Notes: generated from the letters alone by a model not told the origin. A stretch of 64,000 nucleotides of DNA from Eurosta solidaginis (GCF_040869045.1 NC_090322.1:177024672-177088671), one strand, 5' to 3'; shown: positions 9,818 to 22,274, counted from the stretch's first letter. Made by a program: numbers and translations.

Positions 9818-12111
9818 ATTATTAACCACATTTGCCATCGTTTTATTTGCGAATCTATAACTATAACGATTTCGTTATTCAGTAACTATTTTGTATCGAT
9901 ATTAATTTATCGACGATCAGCTGTGTTGTTATCCAGTCAGTGGTCAACACCTTCTGAAAGAAGACGATAACACATTCCACTTGAATGCAACGGAGTTTCG
10001 AAAGCTGTACCGACTAACCTCAGACGTGGCTCATGATATCAAGCGAATTTCAGTACCTGAAGGGGAATTCACTAACTTTTTAAACGCCATTTTATTCTCA
10101 GCTTGATATTATTTCTCCACTTGATGGTCAATTAAGGGGTACAAGAATAACTGCGATATGTATGTATGTATTTATTTATTTAATGATCAAAATTATTAGT
10201 ACAATAAGATTTGAGGTCTTTTATAGTACAACATGAAAGGAAAGATTGTTATAAGTAGTAGTACAAAAAGAAAATAAACAGTTACATGATACTGATATAA
10301 ACAGATATATATATATATATTGTAAGCCTATCCATAAAACCTAATTTGTAATTTGTAATTTATTCTAGTATCGTGATCAAATACACGGCCAGTCTACATA
10401 CTAATATCAGAAAAATAGTTATAGATAACATTCTTATAGTTGCTCCTACTTATACTATTTCTTGTAGCATTGGGAATAGAATTCCAGGTACCTACGTATA
10501 GTGTTCTCGAAGAATAGTCTAGTCGACGCAACAGATTTAAATGTGGGTACTATAAGGTCGTTTGAACGAGCGGATATTGTGAAAGAAAGCTTATTATAAA
10601 GATATAGGGGCGTCTTAGTGAGCACGAGTCGGAAAAGGAAAATGCAGCTCCTGGCTTTGAGATAGTCGGATATTTGACATCCCAGAAGGCTAAATTTCCA
10701 ACGGGATATGTGGTCGAACTTCGAAAGCCCATGCACATAGCGTATTATATGGTTAAAGGCCACGTCTAACCGATGAGCCGAGTGCGAGTCTAGCTTATTG
10801 TATATCAACACGGAAGATGTCTAATAAGGTAAAATTAATTGGATAGCCAATTTATGGCGGATGTTACGAGGAGTAAACATAGCCGATAGCCTCAGATTTC
10901 GCATTGCGCCATACACCCTTCCTATAGCCTGGTTAATGTGGTCAACACAAGTCAAACTGGAGTTGACTACAAAGCCAAGGTTTGTAATTTTACTCACCAG
11001 TTTAATTTGGTCGGTACCAATACAAATCGGTGGGATACCCGTCTCAGCCAACTTTTTCTTTGATATAGGTAAGACGTAAGTTTTATTTGCGTTAAGACGA
11101 AGCCCGTTGTGATTAGCCCAATGGAAAATTTCTGAGATGTCAGCGTTAAGTTTAGAACAGAGATCATCGACGTCATCAATACGACTAGAAAGGTAAAGCT
11201 GAACATCGTCTGCATAAGCGTGCATAGTAACAAATTTACAGACTGTAAAAATGTCGTTGATAAATAAGCTAAACAGCAACGGCCCAAGAATTGACCCCTG
11301 AGGCACACCGCAGACTACTGCACCAAGTCGTGACATTTGGGACCCCATAATTACCCGTTGGTATCGGTTGGCTAAATAACTTTTAATTAACGCTAATGAA
11401 TTGTAACTAAAACCAAAGTAGGACTTTAGCTTGGCGCAGAGCAAATCGTGGTCAACTGAGTCAAATGCCTTGGAAAAGTCAAGCAGACACAGCAACGTTA
11501 GTAAGTTTTCATCGAAGAGACTACGAATATCGTCGAGGATCTTAAGCATAGCTGTTGCACATCCATGATTAGCCCTAAATCCAGACTACAAATGTAAAGT
11601 AATGCAATGATTCACAATATGAGTTACGGCTCCAATGATGAATGGTAACACCATTTTTATAAATCTTATGGGAATCCCATCCACACCAGTAGCATTCGAT
11701 TTAATTTTTGATATACACTTTATGACGTCCAAGTCCGATACAGCTTCAAATTCAAACGTATTACTGGAATAACAGGCGTTATCGGGGGAAGAAAAAAAAT
11801 AAATGAATACCGCATTTACTTATCTTTTCTTAAAATAGGCAAAAACTGGCACAATAACGACTTTTAAAAGCAGTTGTTATAAGGAATTTATTTATTTTTG
11901 TCGTTCCTTTTGTGCTTTTCGCATTTTTTAGGTTTCGTTAAGCTGTGCTGCCACCTTTCTACTATTAAAACGAAATTTAAATGTCATTTATTTCGAGTCG
12001 TTAAAACTAAGTTAATGAATAGTCCAATCGATAAGGCAAGCGGCAAAATCGTTAATTAAAATCTCGACAAATCGCATCGTTATAAGTTAGTGAATTCCAC
12101 TACTAGTATTG
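9803..12111. repeat. Inverted-repeat-bounded segment around a LINE remnant
   Basis: GTAGTGGAATTCACTAAC at 9803-9820 is exactly mirrored by GTTAGTGAATTCCACTAC at 12094-12111, with weaker inverted similarity further inside (TATAACGAT, TTATCGA). The ends lie inside the split MITE of 9625-12126. They could be the termini of an uncharacterised TIR element into which the LINE at 10155-11790 inserted, or a rearrangement of MITE ends. No transposase is visible. Confidence 0.4.
10155..11790 (-). pseudogene. Jockey/CR1-like reverse transcriptase fragment
   Basis: The minus-strand frame 11549-10821 has RT motifs FSKAFDSVDHDLL, GVPQGSILGPLLFSLFIND and the catalytic AYADDVQLYLS, followed by thumb-like sequence (ITNLGFVVN, IRHKLAIQ). 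A frame break near 10815 leads to the C-terminal piece 10811-10455. Upstream to about 11770 an RT N-terminal piece (GVDGIPIRFIK) is visible, joined across an in-frame stop and an internal deletion to SGFRANHGCATAM. The 3' end near 10155-10200 has a TAAATAAATA/CATACATA tail. Endonuclease and ORF1 are absent. It is a defective, 5'-truncated LINE of Jockey-superfamily type. Confidence 0.88.
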
Positions 12112-14044
12112 AATTCGCCTTGTGTAAAAGGCCGAGGGGCTACCAAAGCAAAAAAAAGTAGTTTAGCCAAACAAGACTTTGGGTGGTGAACTTATACTAC
12201 TTTTGATACGTTAGCAAAAAACAAAGCTTTGGAAAATGACGGACACCCAAATATATGTATACATATATATGTATAAAGACATACATATGTACATATATAC
12301 CAGCCGCGTGAGCTGGACTTACAGATTGCCCACTATAATGCTTTAGTTGGGCTTTTGCAGCGGTTCGAATTGCATTGAAAATTGAATGATCGAACGCGTG
12401 GATACAGTAGTGGCGAATAAGTGAATAACTGCGAATTTCTATTCGTGCCGATCGTGCATTTAACTAAGAATTTGAATCGTTATTTAGAATCGCGTGCTTA
12501 ATCCGTGCTCTGATTGCACATTTATATTTGACATTAAATAATTGAGTATCACAAAAAGGTGATCAACAGATTAAAAAGTGATCAACAATGCAAATTTTAT
12601 GTTTTATGATATATTTATTAGGCTGAATGCAATTTTTAAATGATTCTGTTGATTAGTAAATTGCTTTTTGTTGACTTCATTTTGTAAAAGGTGTGAAAAG
12701 AAAATAAGCACGACAGTTGCAAATCTATGAGAATTACAGTTACAAATTTGTTCAGTGTTGCGTTAGATATATTTGTGTTGAAGCTATAATTATGAAACAA
12801 AGGACGAGCGTAAAAACTTTTAATAATGATGACGAAGTGCGTAGGGGCGAGTATATTGATCTTGTCAGGATCTACAAGCGCATCGAGTGCTCCAGCGAAA
12901 CGGGGAAACAAGTAGAAATATAATCCAGGGACTAATAAGGAACCAAAATGAGAAACAGTCACGTCGTAGTGAAGAGTCCCTTGAATCATGCATGATGCAC
13001 GTTCAGATTTTGATCCCCAATTTTGGTCATTATCTCCGAAACGTCTTACTACTCGTCTCCAGATATTTCCTCTGTATAACCAGTCGCCAAAAGTTATAAA
13101 GATTTGTTTTGGCACACGCAACAACTTCCCGGAGCAAAAGGGCATAGAGCAGTTTCGCTGCAAGGATTTGCACTGAGGATGACAAGTTATGGAAGAGACG
13201 CAACAAATTAAATGGGGTTACGCAGAAATTACTGCAATTTGCCGGGAAAATCCCCTACCTGCTCCGGTACATAGAACTGGCTGCCATAGTAGGTACTACA
13301 ACGACAATAACAACAAGTAAAGATGGGCTTTGCAGAAGACCTTTCATGAATGGGGCTGAACAATTAACTTATCCCATTCGTAATATCCAAATAACCGGCT
13401 GTATAAGATATGAAATACATATATAGTGAACAGATGTACATGATTTTTAAGATAAATATAAAATAAAAAAATATGTAGGTACTTTGTGTGAGGATGCAAG
13501 GTTTCACGTTTTTTGTGGTCTGCATGTAAAAACTATGACTACGAATCACGTATTTCAACAATCTATGACGTAAACGTAAGTATTTGATGAAATTTGAAGC
13601 TTCTAGTCGTTAAAAAGGGGCAAAAATGACAGTTTATATGGGGTATATAATATATATACCAACGATCTCTATGATTATTTCAGACAACAATATATGCTAT
13701 ATAAGTAAGCATTTGGTGATATTTGAAGCTTCAATCTGATAAATTGTATGAGGGATATATTCTATAGTGGTCCGATCCGACCGGTTCCGACAAATGTCTA
13801 ATCGGACACCTAAATATACCTGCTAGCCAAATTTTATCAGGATATCTCATATCGCATAATATGCATTTTTTCATATATTTTTCTTATTGGGAAGTTCGTA
13901 TTTGATGATGCAATCTGAATATATATTTAAAACATTTCATAACAAGTTTGAGAATTACCTTTGCATATGTGAATGGAACTGAACGCAAAAAAAGAGTTAA
14001 AAAATAGAAGATAAAAAAATTGTTTTAAAAAACTTCGCATTCAA
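11791..14044. other. 2.2 kb without a recognisable gene
   Basis: It contains the right end of a split MITE (12109-12126), a TATACATATATATG microsatellite at about 12255-12300, and AT-rich sequence. The 175-codon minus-strand frame at 13163-12636 has overlapping open frames on the opposite strand and no recognised domain; I treat it as chance. A CTACAACGACAATAACAAC tail near 13296-13316 resembles the ends of the repeats at 36760 and 41640. Confidence 0.5.
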
Positions 14045-14285
14045 AAACGGTGATCGAACTCGCGCCACACGATCGCAAACGCAACATCATAGCCGCTGGG
14101 TCACTACAACTGCTTGATAGCTTATGCCAAATGTTGTATTTAACATTGTAGTGTACACAAATTATACCGTTCCTTTTTTCTTGAACTTAATTTAAGAACA
14201 TTGTACTTATTTTATGACCAGCCGTTCTCTTTTCAAGAACATGGTTGTCAGTTCAAGAACAATATTATTGTTTTGAGAAAAAGAA
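14045..14285 (-). repeat. tRNA-like SINE (CAAGCAGTTGTAGTG family)
   Basis: Read on the minus strand, GTAGTGACCCAGCGGCTATG resembles a pol III A box and GCGAGTTCGATCACC a B box, 40-50 bp apart. The body continues to AACATTTGGCATAAGCTATC and ACAATGTTCTTAAATTAAG. A second copy in the opposite orientation is at 60837-61012. Long homology outside the tRNA-like part, and mismatches in stems, argue for a SINE and not a functional tRNA. The order of the parts relative to the tail is uncertain. Confidence 0.65.
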
Positions 14286-14295
14286 CACACTAGTA

Positions 14296-15365
14296 AAGGT
14301 GTCTAAGTTCGGATGTAACCGAACATTATATACTAAGCGTGAGCTTCAATTGTACATTTCATTTCAGACAAATTACTTTTATATATAACACGTGGCACCG
14401 CCCGTTTAAAAAAATGTCTCCCCATTTCCTCTTACAATAAAACATGATAAGTGAAATATCATTGAAACTATTTTTGCTATGCTATAGCTTATTATTCTAG
14501 TCTACGACCCTTTTAAACTTGTTTTATATCTAAGTTTCCGTGGTCGGTTAAAGACCCGTCCATTTTTACTAGAAATATTTCCTGCTATAAGGAAAATACG
14601 TGTACCCAATTTTGTTACGATATGTAAATTTTTCTTCGAGTTATGGCACCCGAAACATAGAAAATTGCTTAGTCAAAAATTTTAGTGTTTTCCAATTTAA
14701 TGTTAAAATTCAATTTAGAAAGTAAAATTCTATTGACACAAAGTTCTTTTTTGCAAAGATATAGCTTATTTTATTCGTCCACGACCCTTTTAAAAATCTT
14801 TTATATAAAAGTGGGCGTGGTCCTTACCGATTTCGTTGATTTTTCTTCAAAGCATTCCTTATAGTAAAGGCAACCTCCCTGCGGAATTTTGTTACGATAG
14901 GTTTAACGATTCGATTAACGATTTTATTACAAGTGGGCGGTGCCACGCCAATTTCAAACATTTTTTCGAAATGTTTATCAAGAGTCTCAATATCAGTCCA
15001 CATGCCAAATTTCAACATTCTAGGTGTATTTTTTTTACTAAATTATCAGGTTTTTTGTGTTTTCCAAAATTTTATATATTTAAAAAGTGGGCGTGGTTAT
15101 CATCCGATTTCGCTCATTTTCAATACCAATCTATTCTGGGTCCAGATAAGCTAGTGCCAAATTTGGTGAATATATCTCAATATTTTCTCAAGTTGTCGTG
15201 CTAACGGACGGACGGACGGATATGGCTCAATCAAATTTTTTTTTCGATACTGATGATTTTGATATATGGAAGTCTATATCTATCTCGATTCCTTTATACC
15301 TGTACAACCAACCGATATCCAATCAAAGTTAATACACTCTGTGTGCAAAGCACGCTGAGTATAAA
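14296..15365 (-). mobile_element. DINE-1/Helentron-like element without tandem array
   Basis: The minus orientation matches the starts at 18973 and 61049: ...GAGTATA inverted tip at 15358-15364, a CTATATC/GGAATCGAG block, then a GTCC tetranucleotide run (15205-15219 as CGGACGGACGG), several 'GTGGGCGTGG' blocks, and finally the hairpin GTTCGG-ATGTAA-CCGAAC at 14307-14324. These parts match the published architecture of Drosophila DINE-1/Helentron elements: subterminal inverted repeats, a GTCY microsatellite and a 3' hairpin. This copy lacks the 130-bp repeats seen in the other two. Confidence 0.65.
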
Positions 15366-17814
15366 AAGTAAGAACATGAAAAGCTTGAATTAAGTCCGGT
15401 GGTGCTGGAATCTAAAACGGCGTTTTTCTCTGAGTCTACAAACAGATAAACGGACATGGCTAAATCAACTCAGCTCTTCATCCTGATCATTTAATTCTCA
15501 TGAAAGGTATAAAAAGGTATACACATTTCACACACCGACACATTGAGGGCACAAAAAAAGATAAACAAATTATTTTGTGCACAAGCTGATAAATGGTATA
15601 GAATAAGTCAAAGAATGTGCTGCAATTGTGGTTAGTTTTAGATAAACTCGGAGCATATCTTCTGTTATCGACATGTAGTTCTTATCAGAATTAGAAATGT
15701 TTATGTATTGACATTTTGCTTCTTTTAACGCTTGATTTCACATATTTTTTTGGCAGTTAGCTGCAGTTTAGTGTTGTGATCACATTTATATTTATTTTAG
15801 TATATTAAAATATCGAACCGGATAAATACGGACCCTGCATTCCTGTTCTTTTAAGTGTTTGAAGGAGTGTTCGGAGGTATATTTTTTATCTTAATGCAGG
15901 CAAAAGGACTTGTACGTGATGTATTATATACCGAGCAGAAATAAAAGATATTCATCACAGTTTCGGTTCTTTGATATAAGAGACTGGCAACTTTAACATG
16001 TAGTCATGCCATTTGGGGCACCAATTGCCAGCGTATAGAGTTTACCCTATAAGAAAGATTACGAGTTTGACCTAATTAACAATCCCACCATAAATTGGTC
16101 TGCACTTGTGATCTTTCTTTTTCCTTTTACTGTTGCCCATTACTTTACTCCAATGCATTTACGATTGTTTGGTTTAAGTAAATTTTTTCTCGAAGTATTG
16201 GTGCATTGGTTAGACAGGTTTTGTTGCTACGTACAGTGGCGGACCTTTGACTACTAGTTGTCATTGGAGGTGACCAACTGCCATTGTATATAGATAATGT
16301 TGGAAAACCTATAATGGGCCTCAGTATGGCGGAATACATACATTTACATGTGAGCTTAAAAATAGTTTTTTAAGCTTTGGGCATGGTTAAGTTCGGGATC
16401 TTTTTGGGATAATTTCAAGCCTGCTTCGGGATCAACTGGGGATAGTTTTTGGGACTATTTCGGAAGTATTTCTGGGGGTTTTTCGTTCTTTTTTCAGATA
16501 GTTTCAGGACTATATCGGAACCGTTGCCAAGTTATATTTGTAATAATTTCGGGTTCTTTTTATAATAATGTCAAGACTTTTTCGGGATCAATTCAAGACA
16601 AGACCAAAATCGTCATGGAACTAGGGGGGCCCAAAACCAAGATGACTTCTAAAATATTTCCGGTGTAATATCTGGACTGTTTAGGGGAATTTTGCAAGAT
16701 GTGTACATGCTGACTCGCCGTCAAAATGTAACTCATTTTGAATTTCACGAATCAGCCAGAGTCATGTCGTGCAGGCATTGTAGGTCCAATTCTACTGTAT
16801 GGTGTTTTGGATTGGTGGCCGGATGCTGAGCTCAAGTGGCTATTTTGGGTATTAATATTTGGCTGCATGTGAGTATGTATGTATTGAATGTAGTGAAAGT
16901 AGGACGAATTCCTAGACATACTATAATAGCCCGTTTCATTATTTCCTGTTATTTCACACGCTTTAACATTATAAGGGAATAATTCTCAACATTTTAGCAA
17001 ATGAAATTTTAATGTCAAATTAGCAATACCATAGGGAAATTGTCGTTTTCACTTATTGGTCAATTCAATTGACACCATGTAGTCAAAACGGACGGAAAAC
17101 GCATTTGTCGTTGTTTGACAAGCCGTTTTCATTAATATGGCCAAGTTTGACCCAGTATAAACAAAGCATTAGTGATGCAAAATGAGACATTTTTATAGTG
17201 TATCCATTTTCACTAGTTCATCAATTTTTGAGCAGTTGCCACTAGTTTTGCCTAAAGTGTAGCTTTTCGTGCCCAGTTTTTACGCATACCTTTTTTTTAG
17301 ATATTTTATATACATACATACATACATTGAGGATGGTATCTTCAACATAAATTGTTTTAAAGCTCTTTAAGTTAATCGTTCTTTAATGTTCTGATATAGA
17401 TGCAAATTGTGGAAATTCACCAAGCGTCATTTAAGATATCTTTCCTTTAGTGATCTACTGCAAAGCTGTTGTAAATAGCCCTTTAGAAGCAAGTGTGTGC
17501 TAAATGGAATGGAAATTTCACTTACCAGAATTTCGTTATGGAATGTGCTTGGTTTTGAATTTTTACTGACTTTCTTTAAAAACATATTGAGCTGTAGTAA
17601 TCTTTAAACAAATTCTGAGATAGATTCTTATTCAACCATCATTTAAGATAGGCTATTTTCCCTTCGGCCGACGATATAGTAAAAGCATAAATGTTGTAAG
17701 CTCTGAAAATATAAATATGAATATTTTGAACTTCTTAAATAGTAGGTGAGTTGAGTTAGTTAAACATAGTAATAAAGTGGTTATTTGGCTATCTTTTTAC
17801 TTTGTAAGTATGTT
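15366..17814. other. 2.4 kb without a recognisable gene
   Basis: AT-rich. From about 16375 to 16680 there is a degenerate low-complexity tract rich in TTTCGGGA/TTTTGGGA words (for example GGGATCTTTTTGGGATAATT), probably a decayed minisatellite. TACATACATACATACA occurs near 17310. No domain is visible in any frame. Confidence 0.5.
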
Positions 17815-18190
17815 TGGCGGCCACCGTGGTGTGATGGTAGCGTGCTCCGCCTATCACACCGTATGCCCTGGGTTCAACTCCCGAGCAAAGCAACATCAAA
17901 ATTTTAGAAATAAGATTTTTCAATTAGAAGAAAATTTTTCTAAGCGGGGTCGCCCTCGGCAGTGTCTGGCAAGCGCTCCGATTGTATTTCTGCCATGAAA
18001 AGCTCTCAGTGACAACTCATCTGCCTTGCAGATGCCGTTCGGAGTCGGCATAAAACATGTAGGTCCCGTCCGGCCAATTTGTAGGGAAAAATCAAGAGGA
18101 GCACGACGCAAATTGGAAGAGAAGCTCGGCCTTAGATCTCTTCGGAGGTTATCGCGCTTTACATTTATTTATTTTTATTTTTTTAAGTAC
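17815..18190 (+). repeat. Full-length tRNA-derived SINE
   Basis: It starts GCGGCCACCGTGGTGTGATG with A-box-like TGATGGTAGCGTGCTCC and B-box-like CTGGGTTCAACTCCCGAG about 35 bp downstream. The tRNA-unrelated body includes GGCAAGCGCTCCGATTG, TGCCTTGCAGATGCCG and GAGCACGACGCAAATTGGAAG, and ends in an AT-rich ATTTATTTTTATTTTTT tail. Deleted or truncated copies are at 5262-5371 and 42727-42790. It is presumably transcribed by pol III and mobilised by a LINE. Confidence 0.88.
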
Positions 18191-18193
18191 GTT

Positions 18194-18298
18194 TTAAGCT
18201 GGCTTGAGGTCCGTTCATAATCATAAATTAAAACGCAAGTTCTATTTAATTTATTCCCAAAATATTTCGATTACACACGGTAATTGTCTTCAGAGGAA
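18194..18298. repeat. Left inverted terminal repeat of a Penelope-like element
   Basis: TTAAGCTGGCTTGAGGTCC...AAATTAAAACGCAAGTT...ATTTCGATTACAC...TTGTCTTCAGA is mirrored, with about 80% identity by eye, at 23975-24080. Penelope-like elements characteristically carry pseudo-LTRs that may be inverted. Penelope coding remnants lie just inside both arms, which supports this reading. Confidence 0.65.
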
Positions 18299-18404
18299 CT
18301 ATAACAAACATAAAAGCACAAAAAATAATATAATATAATATAAATTACGTAAAACAACATTTCAAACAAATATTTTAAATAAAAGTACTTTAAACATTAA
18401 TTAG

Positions 18405-18797
18405 CTACATATGTACATGAGATATCACGTCTTCACTGCTTATCTGCTCGTTATTAAATGTATGTAAGTGTGGGAGTAATTTTCGATGTCCGATTTGTAA
18501 TTCACAAGTATAATTTGCCGGTGTGTTTATAATATGAAGCATTTCCAGTGTGAATCTCTTTCGGTAATTGTCTTCTTGTGTGAAGATCGTTGTTGAATCG
18601 AAGTTGGGAGAGTGAGTATTCGTTATACAGTAGGAGCGTCCCTTTGACTTATCGAGCTCTGGCTGACGATCAAATCTCATTGCAGCGATCTGGATCAACT
18701 TTATGAGAGCCGGTAGTACTAATATAAGACATCTGTTTTGTTGAAAATAAGAAGAAACGTACACAAAAATTGAAGATACTGATGGAATTTTTAACAT
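18405..18797 (-). pseudogene. Penelope-like element: C-terminal coding remnant
   Basis: The open frame ends just inside the left arm. Its central part (RFDRQPELDKSKGRSYC, ... TIFTQEDNYRKRFTLEML) resembles the region downstream of the GIY-YIG endonuclease in Penelope-like proteins, where an 'aEN.y.kR..lEml.I' pattern is typical. The N-terminal 40 residues look non-homologous. The link to the RT remnant at 23566-24000 (same strand, upstream) is broken by nested insertions. The GIY-YIG catalytic core itself is not visible. Confidence 0.6.
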
Positions 18798-18972
18798 TTA
18801 AATAGTTTCGCACGTAAACAAACTATTTATTTTCCTTACATTTTATTCAAGTTGTTTACTCTTTCCGTGTTTTTACTTTTAAATATGGCACATATGTACA
18901 CACATTTATTTCAGTGCTACCATGGCGCAACTATATGGTTGGCTCATCTCATCAGCTCTGGTTTTGTTTTTT

Positions 18973-21900
18973 TTTATACTCAGTTGAGCAGAGCTCACAG
19001 AGTATATTAAGTTTGATTGGATAACGGTTGGTTGTACATATATAAAGGAATCGAGATAGATATAGAGTTCCATATATCAAAATAATCAGGATCGAAAAAA
19101 AATTTGATTGAGCCATGTCCGTCCGTCCGTCCGTTAACACGATAACTTGAGTAAATTTTGAGGTATCTTGATGAAATTTGGTATGTAGGTTCCTGAGCAC
19201 TCATCTCAGATCGCTATTTAAAATGAACGATATCGGACTATAACCACGCCCACTTTTTCGATATCGAAAATTTCGAAAAACCGAAAAAGTGCGATAATTC
19301 ATTACAAAAGACCGATAAAGCGACGAAACTTGGTAGATGAGTTGAACTTATGACGCAAAATATAAAATTAGTAAAATTTTGGACAATGGGCGTGGCACCG
19401 CCCACTTTTTAAAGAAGGTAATTTAAAACTTTTGCAAGCTGTAATTTGGCAGTCGTTGAAGATATCATGATGAAATTTGGCAGGAACGTTACTCTTATTA
19501 CTGCATGTTCGCTTAATAAAAATTAGCAAAATCAGAGAAGGACCACGCCCACTTTTAAAAAAAAAATTTTTTTAAAGTAAAATTTTAACAAAAAATTTAA
19601 TATCTTTACAGTATATAAGTAAATTATGTCAAGATTCAACTCCAGTAATGATATGGTGCAACAAAATACAAAAATAAAAGAAAATTTAAAAATGGTCGTG
19701 GCTCCGCCCTTTTTCATTTAATTTGTCTAGGATACTTTTAATGCCATAAATCGAACAAAAATTAACCAATCCTTTTGAAATTTGGTAGGGGCATAGATTT
19801 TATGGCGCTAACTGTTTTCTGTGAAAATGGGCGAAATCGGTTTATGCCACGCCCAGTTTTTATACACAGTCGTCCGTCTGTCCTTCCGCATGGCCGTTAA
19901 CACGATAACTTGAGCAAAAATCGATATATCTTTACTAAACTCAGTTCACGTACTTATCTGAACCCACTTTACCTTGGTATGAAAAATGAACGAAATCCGA
20001 CTATGACCACGCCCACTTTTTCGATATCGAAAATTGCGAAAAATGAAAAAAATGCCATAATTCTATACCAAATACGAAAAAAGGGATGAAACATGGTAAG
20101 GTAATTGGATTGTTTTATTGACGCGAAATATAACTTTAGAAAAAACTTTATAAAATGGTTGTGACACCTACCATATTAAGTAGAAGAAAATGAAAACGTT
20201 CTGCAGGGCGAAATAAAACACCCTTAAAATCTTGCCAGGTATTACATATATAAATAAATTAGCGGTATCCAACCGATAATGTTCTGGGTCACCCTAGTCC
20301 ACATTTTGGTCGATATCTGGAAAACGCCTTCACATATACAACTACCACCACTCCCTTTTAAAACTCTCATTAATACCTTTAATTTGATACCCAAATCGTA
20401 CAAACTCATTCTAGAGTCACCCCTGGTCCACCTTTATGGCGATATCTCGAAAAGGCGTCAACCTATAGAACTAAGCCCCACACCCTTTTAAAATACTCAT
20501 TAACACCTTTCTTTTGATACCCATATTGTACAAACAAATTCTAGGGTCACCCCTGCTCCACCTTTATGGCGATATCTCGAAACGGCGTCCACCTATGGAA
20601 CTAAGGAATACTCCCTTTTAAAATACTCATTATCACCTTTCTTTTGATGCCCATATTGTACAAACAAATTCTAGGGTCACCCCTGGTCCACCTTTATGGC
20701 GATATCTCGAAAATGCGACCACCTATACAACAACCACCACTCCCTTTTACAACCCTCATTAATACCTTTAATTTGATACCCATATCGTACAAACACATTC
20801 TAGAGTCACCCCTGGTCCACCTTTGTGGCGATATTCCGAAAAGGTGTCCACCTATAGAACTAAGCCCCGCACCCTTTTAAAATACTCATTAACACCTTTC
20901 TTTTGATACCCATATTGTACAAACAAATTCTAGGGTCACCCCTGGTCCACCTTTATGGCGATATCTCGAAACGGCGTCCACCTACGGAACTAAGGATTAC
21001 TCCCTTTTAAAATACTCATTAACACCTTTCTTTTGATACCCATATCGTACAAACAAATTCTAGGGTCACCCCTGGTCCACCTTTATGGCGATACTCGAAA
21101 CGGCGTCCACCTATGGAACTAAGGATTACTCCCTTTTAAAATACTCATTAATACCTTTAATTTGATATCCATATCGTACAAACGCATTCTAGAGTCACCC
21201 CTGGTCCACATTTTTGGCGATATTTCGAAAAGGCGACCACCTATAGAACTAAGGCCCACTCCCTTTTAAAATACTCATTAACACCATTCGTTTGATGCCC
21301 ATATTGTACAAACAAATTCTAGGGTCACCCCTGGTCCACCTTTATGGCGATATCTCGAAACGGCGTCCACCTATGGAACTAAGGATTACTCCCTTTTAAA
21401 ATACTCATTAACACCTTTCATTTGATACCCATATCGTACAAACGCATTCTAGAGTCACCCCTGGTCCACCTTTATGACGATATCTCGAAACGGCGTCCAC
21501 CTATAGAACTAAGGCCAACTCCCTTTTAAAATACTCATTAACACCTTTCGTTTGATGCCCATATTGTGCAAACGCATTCTAGAGTCACCCCTGGTCCATC
21601 TTTACGGCGATATCTCGAAAAGGCATCCATCTATAGAACTTAGGTCCACGCCCTTTTAAAATACTCATTAACACCTTTCGTTTGATGCCCATATTGTACA
21701 AACAAATTCTAGGGTCACCCCTGGTCCACCTTTATGGCGATATCTCGAAACGGCGTCCACCTATGGAACTAAGGATTACTCCCTTTTAAAATACTCATTA
21801 ACACCTTTCATTTGATACCCATATCGTACAAACGCATTCTAGAGTCACCCCTGGTCCATCTTTACGGCGATATCTCGAAAAGGCGTCCATCTATAGAACT

Positions 21901-22217
21901 TAGGTCCACGCCCTTTTAAAATACTCATTATCACCTTTCTTTTGATGCCCATATTGTACAAACAAATTCTAGGGTCACCCCTGATCCACCTTTATGGCTA
22001 TATCCCTAAATGGCGTCCACCTATAGAACTATGGCCCACTCCCTCATAAAATACTCTTTAATGCCTTTCATTTGATACACATGTCATACAAACACATTCC
22101 AGGGTTTCCCTCGGTTCATTTTCCTACATGGTTATTTTCCCTTATGTTGTCACCATAGCTCTCAACTGAGTATGTAATGTTCGGTTACACCCGAACTTAA
22201 CCTTCCTTACTTGTTTT
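18973..22217 (+). mobile_element. DINE-1/Helentron-like element with internal tandem array
   Basis: It starts TATACTCAGTTGAGCAGAGC...GAGTATA, a tip with internal inverted repeats, followed by GGTTGGTTGTACATATATAA. A GTCC run lies at 19117-19133. Then come several blocks ending in 'CCACGCCCACTTTTTCGATA', a 130-bp tandem array (20281-22110), the mirrored CAACTGAGTAT at 22162, and the hairpin GTTCGG-TTACAC-CCGAAC at 22179-22196. No protein is encoded. The architecture fits non-autonomous Helentron (DINE-1) elements that carry central tandem repeats. Sister copies are at 14296-15365 and 61049-64000. Confidence 0.68.
20281..22110 (+). repeat. 130-bp tandem repeat array, ~14 units
   Basis: The unit landmark AAATACTCATTAACACCTTT recurs at about 20491, 20621, 20750, 20880, 21010, 21139, 21269, 21399, 21529 and 21659, a regular 129-130-bp period. 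Each unit contains TTGATACCCATAT, a GTCACCCCTGGTCCACCTTT block and GGCGATATCTCGAAA. Two variants alternate, TTCTAGAGTCACC and TTCTAGGGTCACC, with the first six units in the order agag-aggg-aggg twice. Open frames inside are a by-product of the period and are not genes. Confidence 0.95.
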
Positions 22218-22274
22218 CATATCACTGGGGTGGGGATTGTCAGAAGGAGATGGCAAAAAGAAATCAACACATTA

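Noticed and set aside
12636..13163. 175-codon minus-strand open frame
   Set aside because: Opposite-strand frames cover the same DNA and no domain is visible; probably a repeat shadow.
14050..14125. Functional tRNA gene on the minus strand
   Set aside because: Box-like words exist, but the stems do not pair well and a second, differently mutated copy with the same long flanks occurs at 60837.
17830..17900. Functional tRNA gene
   Set aside because: A and B boxes are present, but the sequence continues into a conserved 300-bp tRNA-unrelated body and other copies show deletions: it is a SINE.
20279..22130. CRISPR-like or protein-repeat interpretation of the 130-bp array
   Set aside because: Units are contiguous with no distinct spacers, the genome is eukaryotic, and the short frames are artefacts of the period.
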